From positions 19,858 through 83,857 of the forward strand of contig DASXYL010000007.1 in NCBI GenBank assembly GCA_036502575.1: a stretch of 64,000 bases of DNA, given 5' to 3'. Position numbers and translations under genes: made by a program. Below are positions 24,166 to 31,560 of this stretch, in pieces. The notes below the pieces were generated by a model, which saw only the letters and a program-made list of their open reading frames with translations, ran no database searches and was not told the DNA's origin. This stretch comes from DASXRA01 sp036502575. Lineage in GTDB: Bacteria; Actinomycetota; Actinomycetes; Mycobacteriales; Jatrophihabitantaceae. Numbering within the stretch: position 1 is the first letter of the stretch; every line of letters begins with the position of its first letter.

Positions 24166-24660
24166 GTGAGCAGTGGTGGTCGGCGTCGGCAGGGCAATCG
24201 GCCGGGTCAGTTGGCTTTTCTGGTGGCGCAAGTCGGCGGTTTGGCGGCGATGCGTTTCGGTGATCGGGTCGCCGAGACGGGGGTTACTCCGCCGCAGGCT
24301 GGTTTGTTGCGTGTGGTTGCGGCCGAGCCGGGTCGCACGCAGCAGGCGGTGTCTGGTCAGTTGGGTTTGTTGCCGAGTCGCCTGGTGATGCTCGTCGATG
24401 AGCTCGAGGGTCGGGGGTTGATCGAGCGGCGTCGCGATCCCCACGATCGCCGCAACTACGCGCTCTACGTGACTGACGCGGGGACGGCGATGCTGCAGGA
24501 CATCGGCCGCGCGGCGCAGGCCCATGGTGAGGACTTTCTGGCGCCGTTGAGCAAGGCGGACCGCGCGACGTTGTCGGATCTGCTGGGCCGGTTGGCCGCC
24601 CATCATGGACTGACACCTGATGTGCACCCTGGCTACCGGACGATAGGCCGCGAGTCCTGA
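24166..24660 (+). CDS. MarR-family transcriptional regulator
   Basis: 164 residues from GTG 24166, chosen for its leaderless-type promoter spacing; GTG 24139 is the alternative. The winged helix-turn-helix is clear: Val-Thr-Pro-Pro-Gln-Ala-Gly-Leu-Leu-Arg, Thr-Gln-Gln-Ala-Val-Ser-Gly-Gln-Leu-Gly, Leu-Val-Asp-Glu-Leu-Glu-Gly-Arg-Gly-Leu-Ile-Glu-Arg-Arg, and the wing Asp-Pro-His-Asp-Arg-Arg-Asn. Convergent with the SDR operon (8 bp apart), whose promoter shares its sequence motif, so it probably represses that operon and itself in response to a small ligand. Confidence 0.85.
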   Translation: MSSGGRRRQGNRPGQLAFLVAQVGGLAAMRFGDRVAETGVTPPQAGLLRVVAAEPGRTQQAVSGQLGLLPSRLVMLVDELEGRGLIERRRDPHDRRNYALYVTDAGTAMLQDIGRAAQAHGEDFLAPLSKADRATLSDLLGRLAAHHGLTPDVHPGYRTIGRES

Positions 24661-24668
24661 CCAGCGAG

Positions 24669-25427
24669 CTAGACGAGCACTGATCCGCCGGCGACGTCGA
24701 GGATGATGCCGGTGATCCAGGCGGCCGTGCCCGCGGCCAGGAATAGCGCTGCGTGGGCGACGTCCTCGGGTGTGCCGAGCCGTCGAATCGGGTGGGAGTC
24801 GATCAGGCTGAGTTGGGTTGCCTGCGGGATCTGGCGTTGATTGCGGTCGGTCATGATCGTTTCGGGGCTGATGCAGTTAGCGCGGATCCCGAACGGCCCG
24901 GCCTGGACGGCGACGTCTTTGGTCAGAAGCTCGATCGCGGCCTTCGCAGCGGCGTAGGCGACCGGGGAGCCGGTGTTGGGCCGACGGGCTGCCGCCGAGG
25001 ACATCGTGATGATGCTGCCCTGGCCGCGGTGCTTCATCCCGGGCAGGAAACTCTTGATCGTCAGGAAGGTCGCGGTCAGATTCGTATCGATCGAGGATCG
25101 CCAGTCCGCTTCGGTGATGTCCTCGACCAGGGCCGGCCGCACGGCACTGCCACCAGCGTTCGCGACGAGTATGTCGACCGGGCCCGCGTGTTCTTCGATC
25201 TGTGCCCGCATCGCCTCGACCTGGTCGTAGTCGGTGAGCTCAGCCGCGGCGATAAGCACCTCACCCCCGGCCGCTGCGATCTTCGCTTGCACGTCGGCCA
25301 GCGCGTCGGTGTTGCGACCGTGAATGACCACCCGGGCGCCGTGCTGGGCGAACAGCGTCGCGATCGCCGCGCCAATTCCGCGCGAACTGCCCGTGACGAG
25401 CGCGACCTGACCGCCGAGGCCCGTCAT
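24669..25427 (-). CDS. short-chain dehydrogenase/reductase (SDR)
   Basis: 252 residues from the ATG at 25427, which overlaps the preceding stop as ATGA. Classical SDR motifs: Thr-Gly-Ser-Ser-Arg-Gly-Ile-Gly for NAD(P), Asn-Ala-Gly-Gly, catalytic Ser in Met-Ser-Ser-Ala and Tyr-Ala-Ala-Ala-Lys. Arg in His-Gly-Arg-Asn after strand 2 suggests NADPH preference. Last gene of the three-gene MarR-linked operon; substrate unknown. Confidence 0.85.
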   Translation of the reverse strand: MTGLGGQVALVTGSSRGIGAAIATLFAQHGARVVIHGRNTDALADVQAKIAAAGGEVLIAAAELTDYDQVEAMRAQIEEHAGPVDILVANAGGSAVRPALVEDITEADWRSSIDTNLTATFLTIKSFLPGMKHRGQGSIITMSSAAARRPNTGSPVAYAAAKAAIELLTKDVAVQAGPFGIRANCISPETIMTDRNQRQIPQATQLSLIDSHPIRRLGTPEDVAHAALFLAAGTAAWITGIILDVAGGSVLV

Positions 25428-25801
25428 GCCGACATCCCCGGCGGATTCCGCAGGCTGAGGTGCACGCCAAGCAACCGCCACCCCGGCTCGCCGGTGAACA
25501 CGAGGGTCACCCGAAAGGCACCGTTGATCGGGCGGCTCTGATGGGTGCCGGTCTGTGTCTGCGTACCGACGAGGATCGCGGCGGTGCCGGCGTAGCGGAT
25601 CGGCCGATCAGGGGCGAAGTCGAACGCGGTGTAGTGCAGGCCGCCGCTGAATCGCTGGGCCCATTCCTCGCGCGTCAGGACGAATCCAAACGGTCCGACG
25701 CCGAGGAAGTCGCAGTGGAGCAGTTCCATCAGCGCGCCCGAGTCGCCGCTACGTTCGGCCCGCGTCCACGCGGCCAGTCGCTCGTCGAAGTCGCCGGTCA
25801 T
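25424..25801 (-). CDS. SnoaL/DUF4440-like NTF2-fold protein
   Basis: 125 residues. NTF2-like pattern: an N-terminal helix with Arg-Leu-Ala-Ala-Trp, Leu-Leu-His-Cys-Asp-Phe-Leu-Gly, then beta strands ending Gly-Glu-Pro-Gly-Trp-Arg-Leu-Leu-Gly-Val-His-Leu-Ser. Its ATG overlaps the stop of the membrane-protein gene, and its stop overlaps the SDR start. Probably a small enzyme or binding protein acting with the SDR; no catalytic residues can be assigned. Confidence 0.8.
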   Translation of the reverse strand: MTGDFDERLAAWTRAERSGDSGALMELLHCDFLGVGPFGFVLTREEWAQRFSGGLHYTAFDFAPDRPIRYAGTAAILVGTQTQTGTHQSRPINGAFRVTLVFTGEPGWRLLGVHLSLRNPPGMSA

Positions 25802-26535
25802 GTCAGCGCCTCGTGCCCGGGAGCGGGCTCGTGCCTGTCGGCGCGTTCTCGGCCTGGGCGTCGATGCGGCAGCAGGAAGCCCGCCGCGATCAACCAGATG
25901 AGGCCGGGGAAACGCGCGATCGGTAGCAGCACGGCCAGCGAGGGCCAGATCAACACGACGGTGCTGAGTTCCGCGACCCCGGCGATGACGAGTCCCACCC
26001 AGGCGAGGGCGCGGGGGAGCAGGCCGAGGATCAGTGCCGGCACGGCGATGCCGGCGAGCAGCAGGCCCAGTGCGACGACGTGGGCCGGACCGCCGGTAAG
26101 AAAGGACAGATCATCCAACGCACGGACCAGCGCGGCGTCGCCTCGCACGGCCGGTCGTGACAGCGTCCACTGCAGCAGGCCGGACAGGCTCAGCGCGCTC
26201 GCCGACAGCAGCCCGCCCGCGAGCGCGATAGTCGCGCCGGGCGCGGTGACCCCCAACTGGCGCAGCCGGGCGCTCGCGGTCGCCGCATAAATCGCAAGCG
26301 GAACGGACGAGGCGAACGCCAGCGTTCCGCTCGCCTTCGCCGCGCCCGGATGCGCCAGGAAGAAGTGGTCGATCGAGGTCGCGGACCCGAACGGCGACGG
26401 GATGGTGCCGCCCAATGCCGCGCTGGTGACCAGGCCCGCGACCAGCAGCGCCAGCGACACGGCCGCCAGCACACCCAGCGGGGGGCCACCCTGATGTGGC
26501 CGCCCGACGAGATCGTTCGTAGTTGAATCGTTCAT
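25798..26535 (-). CDS. DUF4386-like multi-pass membrane protein
   Basis: 245 residues from ATG 26535; the longer frame upstream lacks support, because the -10-like TATCGT ends seven bases before this ATG. About six hydrophobic helices alternate with short loops (for example Val-Leu-Ala-Ala-Val-Ser-Leu-Ala-Leu-Leu-Val-Ala and Pro-Ala-Leu-Ile-Leu-Gly-Leu-Leu-Pro). The length and layout fit DUF4386 integral membrane proteins of unknown role. First gene of the MarR-linked operon. Confidence 0.7.
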   Translation of the reverse strand: MNDSTTNDLVGRPHQGGPPLGVLAAVSLALLVAGLVTSAALGGTIPSPFGSATSIDHFFLAHPGAAKASGTLAFASSVPLAIYAATASARLRQLGVTAPGATIALAGGLLSASALSLSGLLQWTLSRPAVRGDAALVRALDDLSFLTGGPAHVVALGLLLAGIAVPALILGLLPRALAWVGLVIAGVAELSTVVLIWPSLAVLLPIARFPGLIWLIAAGFLLPHRRPGRERADRHEPAPGHEALT

Positions 26536-26547
26536 GATAAGAACGAT
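26512..26547 (-). promoter_or_regulatory. repeat cluster at start of DUF4386-SnoaL-SDR operon
   Basis: ATCGTTC occurs at 26512-26518 and 26527-26533, and its complement GAACGAT at 26541-26547. The last two form a 7-bp dyad spanning the start codon and the -10-like TATCGT. The 9-mer GAATCGTTC (26525-26533) is the reverse complement of the one in the marR promoter, so the same regulator may bind both. Part of the repeat is coding (Asn-Asp codons), so chance is not excluded. Confidence 0.4.
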
Positions 26548-26902
26548 ATGCGGGACGAACCGAAACCGCAACACAATCGCGGCCGCAGTTCCTTGTTGCT
26601 CAGATAAGAGCGGATCATCCGCGTACTGCAGGAGCTACAGATGATCACTGGTTCCGCGCGGACGCTTTAAAGGTGCGCGGCGTAGCAAGGCCAAGCGGGG
26701 ACAGGGGTGATCGGACGGCGGCCGAACATGCCTGCGCATTTTCGCGGGGATCGCGCAGTCGGCACACATGTCCTCGGCTTCTAGATACTCCAGCCGTAGA
26801 TCGTGATCTCGATGGTGAGGGGCGCCGAGGCGACAGGTGGCCAGCGTCGATCATCTCGCCCGAGATCGCCCACGCCGTCGCGGGCGGCGGCTCCTTCTTC
26901 GT
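26548..26902. other. 355-bp stretch without a recognisable gene
   Basis: Between the DUF4386 promoter and the end of the PemK-like gene. No convincing reading frame, tRNA, hairpin or repeat was seen; only short shadow frames cross it. Confidence 0.5.
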
Positions 26903-27307
26903 CTACCCGAGTTCACCGAGACGGAGGGCGTCCCTTATCTCGCTGAGCTTCGCGGTCGTTGCCGGGGTCCGCTCCTGCGCTTGGTCAGCGAGTTGTAGGG
27001 CATCGTCAATCTCGCTGAGCTTCACGGAGGACAGGACGGCCGCCCGCTCTATCAGGTCGTCCCGGGACACAGTGGTCAGCCACGTGCAAGGGGTGAAGCC
27101 TGGATGCGGGAACGCGAGCCGCAGCACGCCTTCGAACGGCAGACCTTCACTGGCGCCGACCATCACTTCGATGCCCCAAGCGCTGATGTCGACGCCCGCC
27201 GGAGCGACGACCTGCATCACCCGGATACCGGACGTGTCGTCTCCCGACAGCAGTACGACCAGCCTCCGCTCGTCGAACTGGACCCACCAAACTTCGCCAC
27301 GTTGCAC
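26903..27307 (-). CDS. PemK/MazF-like toxin, no visible antitoxin
   Basis: 134 residues from GTG 27307, fixed by GGAGG four bases upstream. The N-terminus Val-Gln-Arg-Gly-Glu-Val-Trp-Trp-Val-Gln-Phe-Asp-Glu and the Val-Val-Leu-Leu-Ser-Gly strand are typical of PemK/MazF endoribonuclease folds, with Val-Val-Ala-Pro-Ala-Gly following. The C-terminus carries a duplicated motif (Lys-Leu-Ser-Glu-Ile-x-Asp-Ala-Leu, about 27 residues apart). No antitoxin gene is recognisable on either side. It could be a stand-alone mRNA interferase, an inactive relative or an ICE stabiliser. Confidence 0.7.
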   Translation of the reverse strand: MQRGEVWWVQFDERRLVVLLSGDDTSGIRVMQVVAPAGVDISAWGIEVMVGASEGLPFEGVLRLAFPHPGFTPCTWLTTVSRDDLIERAAVLSSVKLSEIDDALQLADQAQERTPATTAKLSEIRDALRLGELG

Positions 27308-27504
27308 AAGTCCTCCAGACACAGGATGGCAGGCGGACGCTGCGCGAGCCCCACGCGAGCAGTTTGTCGAGCCGCGCATTTCAGGATGTCACGCTGGGAC
27401 CATAGTTTTGACCGCTCTGACGGTTCGTCGGTCGCCTTGATCTGTGCCTCGAGTTGGGCAACTTCCCGCGGGCGCCCTACTCGTCCCCGTATCCAGTCGA
27501 GTGG

Positions 27505-28851
27505 CTATGCGCGGCGCGATCGGCTTCGGATCTTGCTGAGCGCATCGAGCGCGGTCTCGTCAGCGTCTGGAAGGGTGTGCAGGTATCTCTCGGTCGTCCG
27601 GAGACTCCCGTGACCCATTCGTTCCTTAACTACTTGGATGTCGGCGCCACCAGCGAGCAGCCACGATGCGTGAGCGTGGCGAAGATCGTGTATCCGAACG
27701 TTGAACGTTAGGTCCGCTTCTGCGAGCGCAGGTCGCCAGATGTGCTGCCGAAACCAACTACGTGGGACGTGGCCATCCGTATCGATCAATCGACCCGCGC
27801 GGGGGCTGTCCTTCCCTATTGCGCGTCGCGCGGCTCGATACTCGGTGTAGGCATACCTGCACTGCTCGCACTTACATCGGCCGAGGGAGTACCCGGTGAG
27901 CGTGCCATGGCGGTAGGTCCGACCTGCTGCGTTCGGCTCAGTACGGCCGAGGGCCTCAGGGTCGAGCACAATCCGTAGCGGCCTAGCAGGCTCCGGCTGA
28001 ATCCTCACCATGTCGAACAGCAGCTCATCTCGCTGGATGGTGTTCAGCAAGATGTGGGCCGTGAGCTTCTCGACGATCTGACGGCTCAACTTCAGTCGGC
28101 GGTACTCCCTGTTCTTCGGATATAGCTTGATTGTGAAGCGGGCCCCCTTCGGCTGGAAGCGAGGACTTACCTCAACGACGGCGCGGCTGACCGTCAACAT
28201 CCGCGTAGGCACATCGAGATCCGATGGACGTAGCTCGGACAGTTCGCCCCAACGCAGTCCGGTCTCGATCGCGACCTCCACGAGGAGTGGGGCCTCAGTT
28301 TCCGGCAGCGCACGGTAGATCACATCGAACTGTTCGGGCGTAACGATAGTGCGCGGCTTGCGCGGCACCGGTGGGCTCTTCACGCCGCGGCAAGGATGCA
28401 GGTAGATGACCTGGTCGTTGAGCGCGGTCGTGAAAATCGCGCTCAGAATCGTCTTGCAGTCGGCGATGGTGCTTGCCGAAACGCCCTCGTCCTTCAGCCT
28501 CGCGATCCACACACGTACGTGTTCGGGGAGGATGTCGATCATCCGAAAGTCGGCGAACTCTGGCATCAGGTGCTTGTCGATCGAGTACGTGTACCGCTGA
28601 CGAGTGGTCAGCTCCAGCTGATGGTTCGGCAGCCAGGTCTCCTCGACATAGGTCTTGAAGCCCACGCGTCCACGCCGAGGGTCGCCGAGCCGTCCTTCGG
28701 CAACCTTCGACTCGGCGTCCTGCCACTTCCTGTCGGCTGCCTTCTTCGTGGCATACGTGCCGGCCGAACGACGCTTACCGCGAGCGTCGTGGTACACCGC
28801 TGTGTAGCGGGGCTTGCCGCCGTCGCCAATGCGCCTGTACGAATGCCCCAT
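27505..28851 (-). CDS. int: tyrosine recombinase (ICE integrase) with Cys-rich insert
   Basis: 448 residues from ATG 28851; the 293 codons open upstream cross the tRNA fragment and are not coding. N-terminal Arm-binding-type domain (Tyr-Thr-Ala-Val-Tyr-His-Asp), SAM-like core-binding domain around 70-165, and a catalytic domain with Glu-Thr-Gly-Leu-Arg-Trp-Gly-Glu (Arg I), His-Asp-Leu-Arg-His (HxxR), Gly-His-Gly-Ser and the nucleophile Tyr in Glu-Arg-Tyr-Leu-His. A ~60-residue insert carries Cys-Lys-Cys-x2-Cys, a possible zinc knuckle. It catalyses integration at the adjacent tRNA-Val attachment site, 171 bp from its start codon. Confidence 0.92.
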   Translation of the reverse strand: MGHSYRRIGDGGKPRYTAVYHDARGKRRSAGTYATKKAADRKWQDAESKVAEGRLGDPRRGRVGFKTYVEETWLPNHQLELTTRQRYTYSIDKHLMPEFADFRMIDILPEHVRVWIARLKDEGVSASTIADCKTILSAIFTTALNDQVIYLHPCRGVKSPPVPRKPRTIVTPEQFDVIYRALPETEAPLLVEVAIETGLRWGELSELRPSDLDVPTRMLTVSRAVVEVSPRFQPKGARFTIKLYPKNREYRRLKLSRQIVEKLTAHILLNTIQRDELLFDMVRIQPEPARPLRIVLDPEALGRTEPNAAGRTYRHGTLTGYSLGRCKCEQCRYAYTEYRAARRAIGKDSPRAGRLIDTDGHVPRSWFRQHIWRPALAEADLTFNVRIHDLRHAHASWLLAGGADIQVVKERMGHGSLRTTERYLHTLPDADETALDALSKIRSRSRRA

Positions 28852-29021
28852 GCCGTCCGCCCTCGTAGGTCGCAACCTTGCTCGTTGCTCATCTGTTGCT
28901 GTACCAGGTGATCCGGCCCGACACCGGCCGACACGTGACATCACGAGAATCCCCTTGTATAGAAGGGATTCTACAGTGATTCTCCCGAGGCGTCGACCGT
29001 CAAAATCAACGGAGAACACCT

Positions 29022-29063
29022 TTGACACGGTAGGGGTCACTGGTTCAATCCCAGTATCGCCCA
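29022..29063 (+). repeat. attR: 3' half of tRNA-Val, right attachment site of the ICE
   Basis: From TTGACAC (anticodon loop, GAC = Val) to ATCGCCC plus discriminator A, the 3' part of a tRNA is intact: anticodon 3' stem GGTAG and the complete T arm (ACTGG-TTCAATC-CCAGT). The matching 5' half is absent, because the bases before it do not pair with GGTAG. This is what a tyrosine-recombinase ICE leaves at its distal end. Flanking non-coding DNA runs 28852-29298 (447 bp); nothing else was recognised there. Chromosomal sequence should begin after 29063. Confidence 0.8.
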
Positions 29064-29298
29064 CATCGAGGCCCCGGTTTACTGGCCTCCAGCAGCCGGC
29101 GGCCTTGTTGTGCATCGACGGACCCCTGAATGTCTTGTGTAGGCAGCAGCGGAGCCTGAGGCATCGAAGTGCTTGCCGAAAGCGTCGGGCCTGCATCGCC
29201 CTTGTCGCTGCCGGACGGCAGGGACGATGATCGGCGTGAGAGCACCTGTTGGTCGCCGGGGTCGGCTCGGCGGTTGACGGTGCGGGTTGGCGGTCGAG

Positions 29299-30192
29299 AT
29301 GGGCAACGATCGTTTGCGGCGGGCGCGCAGGTTGTCCGGTCTGGTCGTGGGGCTCGCGGTGCTGGTTGCTGCAGCGCCGGCGACGGCGGCCGCCGATGGG
29401 CACCCTGTGCATGTCGGCACGGACTATCTCGCGTTGGGTGACTCGGTCGCGTTCGGCTACCGCCCCCCTGCTGTTACCCCGCCCGGGGACTATCTCGACG
29501 CGAGCAACTTCGTCGGATACCCGGAGGACCTTGGCGCGGCGATACCAGTCATGCTCAGCAACGCCTCCTGTCCCGGCGAGACGACCGCCAGCCTGATCAC
29601 GGCCGGCGCGCAGAGCAACGGCTGCGAGAATTCCCTCGGATCGCCCGTCGGATATCGCACCGGCTTCCCGCTGCACGTCGACTACTCGGGCACCCAACTG
29701 TCTTATGCCGTCAGCTATCTGCGAAGCCACCCCCGCACCCGGCTGGTGACGATCGACATCGGCGCCAACGACCTGTTCCTATGCCAGGCGACCACCGCCG
29801 ATCACTGCACCGGCACGGACTTGGCGGCCGTCCTGGGGCAGATCACCGACAACCTGAGGACGATATTCAGCACGCTGCGCCACACGGCGCACTATCGGCA
29901 CGACTTGGTGCTGATGACCTACTACGCGCTCAACTACACCGACCCCGTCCAGGTGGCCGGCACGACGGCATTGAACGCCGCCCTCACGGCCGCGGGCACT
30001 CGGCTGGGCATACTCGTGGCCGACGGGTACGCCGCGTTCCAACACGCTTCGCAAAACACGGGCGGTGACCCTTGTGCGGCCGGGCTGCTCATCGCGTTAC
30101 CCACGGGCGGCTGCAACATCCACCCCTCCGCCCTGGGGCACCAAGTCCTCGCGGCATCGATCCAAAGCGTCATCGACACAGGCGATCACTAA
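29299..30192 (+). CDS. secreted SGNH/GDSL hydrolase
   Basis: 297 residues from ATG 29299. A typical signal peptide (Arg-rich start, Leu-Val-Val-Gly-Leu-Ala-Val-Leu-Val-Ala-Ala, Ala-x-Ala sites near residue 33) is followed by block I Ala-Leu-Gly-Asp-Ser-Val-Ala-Phe, block III Ile-Gly-Ala-Asn-Asp and block V His-Pro-Ser-Ala-Leu-Gly-His (Ser-Asp-His triad region). The six or so cysteines are typical of secreted actinobacterial lipases/esterases. First chromosomal gene beyond the ICE. Confidence 0.85.
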   Translation: MGNDRLRRARRLSGLVVGLAVLVAAAPATAAADGHPVHVGTDYLALGDSVAFGYRPPAVTPPGDYLDASNFVGYPEDLGAAIPVMLSNASCPGETTASLITAGAQSNGCENSLGSPVGYRTGFPLHVDYSGTQLSYAVSYLRSHPRTRLVTIDIGANDLFLCQATTADHCTGTDLAAVLGQITDNLRTIFSTLRHTAHYRHDLVLMTYYALNYTDPVQVAGTTALNAALTAAGTRLGILVADGYAAFQHASQNTGGDPCAAGLLIALPTGGCNIHPSALGHQVLAASIQSVIDTGDH

Positions 30193-30240
30193 TCGCACCG
30201 TGGGCGACGTTGTCTACAGTGGACACCGCGCCAGGCTCTG

Positions 30241-31323
30241 TCACGCGACGGTGTTCCCAGTTGCTGAGCCCTCGGCCGTCGGGTTGTGCGATATCCAGCG
30301 GGGTGAGGCGGTGGTGCCACGCTGCATGAGCTCGACGGGCAGCAGAATCTGGGAACTCAGCTCAGGCTGATCGCCGCCCATCCATGCGAGCAGGGTCCGG
30401 GCCGCCAGTGCGCCCATCTTGTTCAGTGGCACCCGCACCGTGGTGAAGGCCGGGGTCAGCCTGTGCATGAAGTCTGCGTCGTTGTAGCCCGTGATGGATA
30501 CGTCGCGTGGGCACTGGATGCCGTGTTCGGCCAGGGCGTCTTTAGCACCGATCGCCAACAGGTCGTTCGCCGCGACGATCGCGGTGAAGGTAGTGCCGCG
30601 CTTGAGGGTGGCGTTGACGGCGTCAATACCTGCCTGCTCCGTGTATGAGGCGCATTCGGCGACCGAACGTCCGGTCGGCAGCCGGCGTGCGCGCATGGCT
30701 TGGCGGAACGCGCTCGTTCGCTCTCGCCCGGTCGACGTGTCGGACGGCCCGGCGAGGTGCAGGATCGTCCGGTGTCCGAGCTGCTCGAGGTGTTCGACGC
30801 ACATCTCGATGCCGTGTCGGTCGTCGCCGCCTATGTACGGGAACGGTCCGCTGTCGTTACGTCGGTTGACGAGGACCGTGGGAACCTCTGCCTCGGCCAG
30901 CTCGTCGAGCACTGGGTCGTGCCATCTGGCGGTGGCGACGATGAAGCCGTCGACGCCACGTGCTCGCATGGCCGCGACCTGCGATCGCTCGGTCTTGGCG
31001 TTGTTGTTGGTGTCGGTTAGAACCAGCGTGTAGTTCGACTCGGCGAGCACCTGCTCGGCTCCGCGCACGATGTGCGGGAAGAGCGGGTTCGTGATGTCGG
31101 GGACGACCAACGCGACGACGAACGATCGGGATGTGCGCAGACCCCGAGCCAAGGTGTTCGGCACGTAGCCGAGCTTTCGCGCCGCACGCTCGACCCGACG
31201 AACCGTTTGCGGGCTGACCTCTTCGCGGGCGGCGGGGTTAAGCGCTCGCGATGCGGTCCCGGTGTGCACGCCAGCTTCCCGCGCGACATCGACGAGGCGG
31301 ACCTTGTTCACGCCGACGATCAT
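30241..31323 (-). CDS. LacI-family transcriptional regulator
   Basis: 360 residues (GTG at 31311 is an alternative start). N-terminal LacI helix-turn-helix (Val-Arg-Leu-Val-Asp-Val-Ala-Arg-Glu-Ala-Gly-Val, then Thr-Ala-Ser-Arg-Ala-Leu-Asn) and hinge (Leu-Gly-Tyr-Val-Pro-Asn). A periplasmic-binding-protein-like ligand domain follows with Asp-Ile-Thr-Asn-Pro-Leu-Phe-Pro and Asp-Asn... ligand-pocket-type residues. Divergent from the transporter/catabolic operon at 31538, which has three matching CAATCGNTTG operators; it most likely represses that operon until its inducer is present. Confidence 0.9.
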   Translation of the reverse strand: MIVGVNKVRLVDVAREAGVHTGTASRALNPAAREEVSPQTVRRVERAARKLGYVPNTLARGLRTSRSFVVALVVPDITNPLFPHIVRGAEQVLAESNYTLVLTDTNNNAKTERSQVAAMRARGVDGFIVATARWHDPVLDELAEAEVPTVLVNRRNDSGPFPYIGGDDRHGIEMCVEHLEQLGHRTILHLAGPSDTSTGRERTSAFRQAMRARRLPTGRSVAECASYTEQAGIDAVNATLKRGTTFTAIVAANDLLAIGAKDALAEHGIQCPRDVSITGYNDADFMHRLTPAFTTVRVPLNKMGALAARTLLAWMGGDQPELSSQILLPVELMQRGTTASPRWISHNPTAEGSATGNTVA

Positions 31324-31356
31324 AGCGGGACGCGCCCCGAGATGCGGCCACTTCCT

Positions 31357-31560
31357 GCAATCGGTTGTGAGCAGATGGAGGGCTCGCGCGACGCGACTCC
31401 GCCTGGCCTATTGACATCACTTACCTCGCGAGGCAGTCTTGCCGCAATCGATTGTGTCTGCCCAGTTGCCAGATCACGACGCACTGGTTACGACGCTTAG
31501 GTCAAGACCCCATCCACTCTCCCGGGAGAGGTGCCTGATGACAAACCGCAATCGTTTGTG
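31357..31560. promoter_or_regulatory. three LacI-type operators around liv promoter
   Basis: GCAATCGGTTGTG (31357-31369), GCAATCGATTGTG (31444-31456) and GCAATCGTTTGTG (31548-31560) share one 13-base pattern with a palindromic core CAATCGATTG, centred 87 and 104 bp apart. A -35-like TTGACA is at 31411-31416, just before the second site. The third site lies inside codons 4-8 of the binding-protein gene. Looping repression by a LacI tetramer is suggested. Confidence 0.75.

Noticed and set aside
28852..29730. A 293-codon N-terminal extension of the integrase reading frame
   Set aside because: It crosses the tRNA-Val fragment and chromosomal flank; integrase homology begins at ATG 28851, and the extension has the look of antisense, low-complexity sequence.
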